From Chth-196 sp044376515 (GTDB taxonomy: Bacteria > Verrucomicrobiota > Verrucomicrobiia > Chthoniobacterales > Chthoniobacteraceae), in contig JBILKV010000056.1 in the NCBI GenBank assembly GCA_044376515.1, positions 1-23,634 on the forward strand: DNA of 23,634 nucleotides. The letters are read 5' to 3'. The number at the start of each line of letters is the position of its first letter. Positions within the stretch are counted from its first letter, which is position 1. Both the position numbers and the translations under genes were made by a program. The notes under the pieces were generated by a model, which was not told the origin of the DNA, did not search any database, and saw nothing but the letters and a program-made list of their open reading frames with translations. This document shows positions 23,454 through 23,634 of the stretch, one piece after another.

Positions 23454-23634
23454 ATGCGTTGTCCAGCATGGCTCTGGACAGAAATTTTTCTTTTTTGCCG
23501 TGTATTTGGCCGATTTTACTCTGGAGACACTGGGCAGATGGATGAAATTGTACGGAAAACGGGGCATTTTGACCTCCAGCAGCTTGTTCACCGACAGGCA
23601 GTGAGAAGTGTCACTGCATGAGGGCAGCATGGAG
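23454..23634. other. Right-edge region, no gene supported
   Basis: AT-richer than the window average. A minus-strand frame (23630-23391) runs through the direct repeat and has no domain or credible start. A 27-codon plus frame begins with ATG at 23538 but has no support. No RNA or terminator was identified. Confidence 0.35.

Noticed and set aside
23538..23621. 27-codon plus-strand mini-gene
   Set aside because: No ribosome binding site or recognisable sequence; a frame this short is expected by chance.

Overview
The window looks like chromosomal DNA from a Verrucomicrobiota bacterium, possibly near Opitutales or Chthoniobacterales. It is GC-rich by eye. The main clue is a paired DUF1592-type (planctomycete-type cytochrome c) gene and a DUF1552 gene, a combination typical of Planctomycetota and Verrucomicrobiota. 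Other clues are many exported proteins of several hundred residues, a twin-arginine sugar-isomerase-like protein, and a PQQ-propeller gene paired with a HEAT/jelly-roll-like gene. Many starts have C-rich leaders and no Shine-Dalgarno. All assignments come from reading the sequence; no database search was run.

Layout. Positions 1-1399 hold no intact gene, only a decayed IS630-like transposase N-terminus on the minus strand. 1400-3679 (+) encodes a large exported protein with a pectate-lyase-like start. 7804-3840 (-) is a two-gene operon (DUF1592 then DUF1552), followed by an SGNH hydrolase at 8690-7992 (-). 8930-11700 (+) is a tight pair: an AXE1-like esterase and a zinc phospholipase C/S1-P1 nuclease-like protein with an added C-terminal region. 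11852-13135 (+) is an exported LRR protein, and 13563-14477 (+) a Tat-exported TIM-barrel isomerase-like protein. 15746-14577 (-) is a membrane protein resembling an M48 peptidase that lacks its zinc motif. 16440-16072 (-) is a frameshifted HepT-like toxin remnant. 18918-16496 (-) is the HEAT/jelly-roll plus PQQ-propeller operon. 19139-21448 (+) is a 769-residue protein with thirteen perfect Val-Ala-Pro repeats, an ankyrin-like patch and about a dozen degenerate ~33-residue helical repeats that I cannot assign to a known family.

The right end changes character. A tRNA-Arg(CCT) at 21623-21694 is followed by about 1 kb of decayed, palindrome-bearing sequence and then a VapBC-type toxin-antitoxin pair (23369-22735, -). 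Two near-identical ~40-bp direct repeats bracket the VapBC pair, suggesting it arrived or is kept as a cassette.

Functionally, the left and centre look like the secretome of a polysaccharide- or detritus-degrading heterotroph: esterases, an isomerase-like protein, a lyase-like protein and envelope cytochromes. The edges and the 16-kb point carry scars of mobile or toxin-antitoxin elements. The most novel items are the 769-residue repeat protein and the repeat-bracketed VapBC module.
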